Source of the DNA: an uncultured Eubacteriales bacterium
GTDB taxonomy: Bacteria > Bacillota > Clostridia > Oscillospirales > Acutalibacteraceae
Assembly: GCA_934444695.1 (NCBI GenBank)
Contig: CAKSDF010000094.1
Coordinates: forward strand, 1 to 7,762
Reading direction: 5' to 3'
DNA length: 7,762 bases
Below the pieces are notes generated by a model. It made no database searches. It had not been told where the DNA came from and was given only the letters and a program-made list of their open reading frames with translations. This document shows, in pieces, positions 6,810-7,762 of the stretch. The position numbers and the translations under genes are program-made. Position 1 is the first letter of the stretch, and each line of letters opens with the position of its first letter.

Positions 6810-6840
6810 GCTGCAAAAAGGCGGCAGCTTCTTCCCTGCC
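6810..6840 (-). promoter_or_regulatory. Alternative hairpins in the ftsK leader
   Basis: In minus-strand RNA, GGCAG pairs with CTGCC (6823-6840, 8-base loop), followed after three bases by five T. The 3' arm of this hairpin overlaps GCTGC (6824-6828), which can instead pair with GCAGC (6810-6814). The two stems exclude each other. Both are only 5 bp, so an attenuator-like role is speculation. Confidence 0.25.
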
Positions 6841-6940
6841 CTGCTTTTTAAAACACAGCCGTAATGTGATGCATTGCCTTTGATAACTGCGTCTTTTACA
6901 GCATTTAAAGTTAAAGTCTTTATAAATATTGCCACAATAA

Positions 6941-6971
6941 ATGTTAGCACAGGCCTTTGTTTTTTTGCCAA
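6941..6971 (-). promoter_or_regulatory. Candidate sigma-A-type promoter for ftsK
   Basis: On the minus strand TTGGCA (6966-6971) and an extended -10 TGC-TAACAT (hexamer 6941-6946) are separated by 19 bases, directly after uppP and about 220 bases before the ftsK ATG. The spacer is two bases longer than ideal, and the region is AT-rich, so chance matches are likely. Confidence 0.25.
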
Positions 6972-6985
6972 TCAAAAATTGTTTA

Positions 6986-7762
6986 TCAGGCAACATAACC
7001 CACGCCGAAAATTCCGAGCACAAGGGTCAGCGCGCCCAGCACCAGACAGTAATATCCGAAGAACTTATATCTGTCGGTTTTTATAAGCCACTGTATAAGC
7101 TTAATGGCGGCAATTCCCGAAATAAGAGCGGCAATAATACCCGCAATAAGCGGAGCCATTTCCACGTTTATACCGCTTTCAACGGCCGCCTTGCCCTCGC
7201 TCAGAGCCGATGCAATGATGACCGGAATGCTCATTATGAAGGAATATTCAACCATATATTCGCGGCTCAGTCCGCAAAGCAGTCCCGCGCAAACAGTCGA
7301 TCCGGAACGGGAAATTCCCGAAATGGTGGCGACGCACTGGGCACCGCCGATTATAAGGGCGTCCTTAACCTTGGCGCCGTTTCTTGTTTTCTTATATGTA
7401 GCGGTGATTTTAAAGGTCATAACAAGGAAAATGCCGGTTATGATAAAGGCAAATCCCAGCGGCACAATGCTTTTAGAATTGTTGATGGCCTCGGCCCCGT
7501 CTTTAAGCGAATATCCGCCGAATACGGGAAGCACCATAAATACCAAAAGTGCGGTGGAAATGATGATCATAACCATCATTCTGCGGTAGCGGTTCATTTC
7601 CTTAAAGCTGAATTTGCCGGTGAATATGTCTCTGATCGACAGGCAAAATTCCTTTATAAGCTTTAAGATGACCTTGTAGTATACGATAAAAACCGCCGCA
7701 AGGGTGCCCACGTGCATCATTACGGTTATAAAAAGATTGCTTTCCGCCTCAAGGCCGAAAAG
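6986..7762 (-). CDS. uppP: UppP (BacA-type) undecaprenyl-diphosphatase, 5' end beyond window
   Basis: UppP is a polytopic membrane enzyme that removes one phosphate from undecaprenyl diphosphate, returning the lipid carrier for peptidoglycan and wall-polymer synthesis; overproduction can give bacitracin resistance. The window holds 258 codons ending in TGA. The frame runs off the right edge, so the start and the first conserved Glu-containing motif (the QGxTEFLP region) are outside; I estimate 30-40 missing residues. What remains matches the family: FITVMMHVGTLAAV near the left of the retained part, the active-site loop SGISRSGSTV at about window residues 148-157 (the family's PGxSRSGxT, with Ser in place of Pro), then SREYMVEYSFIMSIPVIIAS and several hydrophobic helices to the C-terminus. 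An internal ATG at 7720 is not the start, because conserved family sequence continues upstream of it. There is no clear intrinsic terminator directly after the stop. Confidence 0.95.
   Translation of the reverse strand, partial: LFGLEAESNLFITVMMHVGTLAAVFIVYYKVILKLIKEFCLSIRDIFTGKFSFKEMNRYRRMMVMIIISTALLVFMVLPVFGGYSLKDGAEAINNSKSIVPLGFAFIITGIFLVMTFKITATYKKTRNGAKVKDALIIGGAQCVATISGISRSGSTVCAGLLCGLSREYMVEYSFIMSIPVIIASALSEGKAAVESGINVEMAPLIAGIIAALISGIAAIKLIQWLIKTDRYKFFGYYCLVLGALTLVLGIFGVGYVA

Larger units (their letters stand above)
6723..6985. other. Intergenic gap between uppP and ftsK
   Basis: These 263 bp hold no supported gene. They contain an AT-rich segment with a promoter-like pair, two overlapping hairpins that cannot form together, and the ftsK ribosome binding site at the far end. 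The length and content fit a leader region for ftsK transcription. Confidence 0.65.

Noticed and set aside
6834..6841. GGGCAGGG on the minus strand, matching the E. coli FtsK polarity motif GGGNAGGG
   Set aside because: About one match is expected by chance in this length over both strands, and the clostridial motif need not be the same; it also falls inside the candidate hairpin.
6796..7023. A 75-codon minus-strand frame starting inside uppP and running into the ftsK leader
   Set aside because: Its start overlaps uppP in another frame and it has no family resemblance or convincing ribosome binding site.
6941..7666. A 241-codon plus-strand frame antisense to uppP
   Set aside because: It is opposite conserved uppP sequence, has no recognisable motif and no ribosome binding site of note.
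6986..7720. ATG at 7720 taken as the uppP start
   Set aside because: Conserved UppP sequence (LFGLEAESNLFITV) continues upstream in frame to the window edge, so the true start is outside.

Overview
The window reads as an ordinary chromosomal stretch of a Clostridia-type member of the Bacillota, possibly Oscillospiraceae/Ruminococcaceae-like. This rests on the style of the proteins: an FtsK/SpoIIIE translocase of SpoIIIE architecture, a YgiQ radical SAM protein with a low-complexity tail, a stand-alone ComEC-type metallo-beta-lactamase protein and an IspD of clostridial flavour. Base composition looks moderate by eye but was not computed. There are five protein-coding genes, all on the minus strand, so transcription runs from right to left. 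I found no RNA gene, insertion sequence, prophage or CRISPR array.

In order of transcription: (1) 6986-7762, the C-terminal part of undecaprenyl-diphosphatase UppP, with its start beyond the right edge. (2) 6723-6985, a 263-bp gap with a weak promoter candidate, a pair of mutually exclusive hairpins and the ftsK ribosome binding site. (3) 4047-6722, a full-length FtsK/SpoIIIE DNA translocase of 891 residues with an acidic tail whose coding segment is bracketed by an exact 14-bp direct repeat. (4) 3800-4046, a 247-bp gap with short repeats and dyads but no convincing terminator. (5) 1688-3799, a YgiQ-family radical SAM protein with a basic Gly/Asn/Lys-rich tail. (6) 789-1745, a membrane-anchored ComEC-like hydrolase that overlaps ygiQ by 58 bp. 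(7) 1-779, ispD, nine bases downstream of the hydrolase gene and cut by the left edge before its stop codon.

The last three genes form a tight unit (58-bp overlap, then a 9-bp gap) and are very probably co-transcribed. ftsK and uppP are separated from their downstream neighbours by about 250 bp each and may have their own signals. A loose functional thread is the envelope: IspD makes isoprenoid precursors, UppP recycles the isoprenoid carrier of wall synthesis, and FtsK/SpoIIIE works at the division septum. The roles of YgiQ and the ComEC-like protein are not established.

I do not see a new multi-gene system. The points most worth a second look are the 14-bp repeat, whose collapse would cleanly remove the FtsK tail and create an immediate stop, the deviating motor loop of FtsK, the YgiQ tail with its gene overlap, and a roughly 22-residue insertion in IspD.
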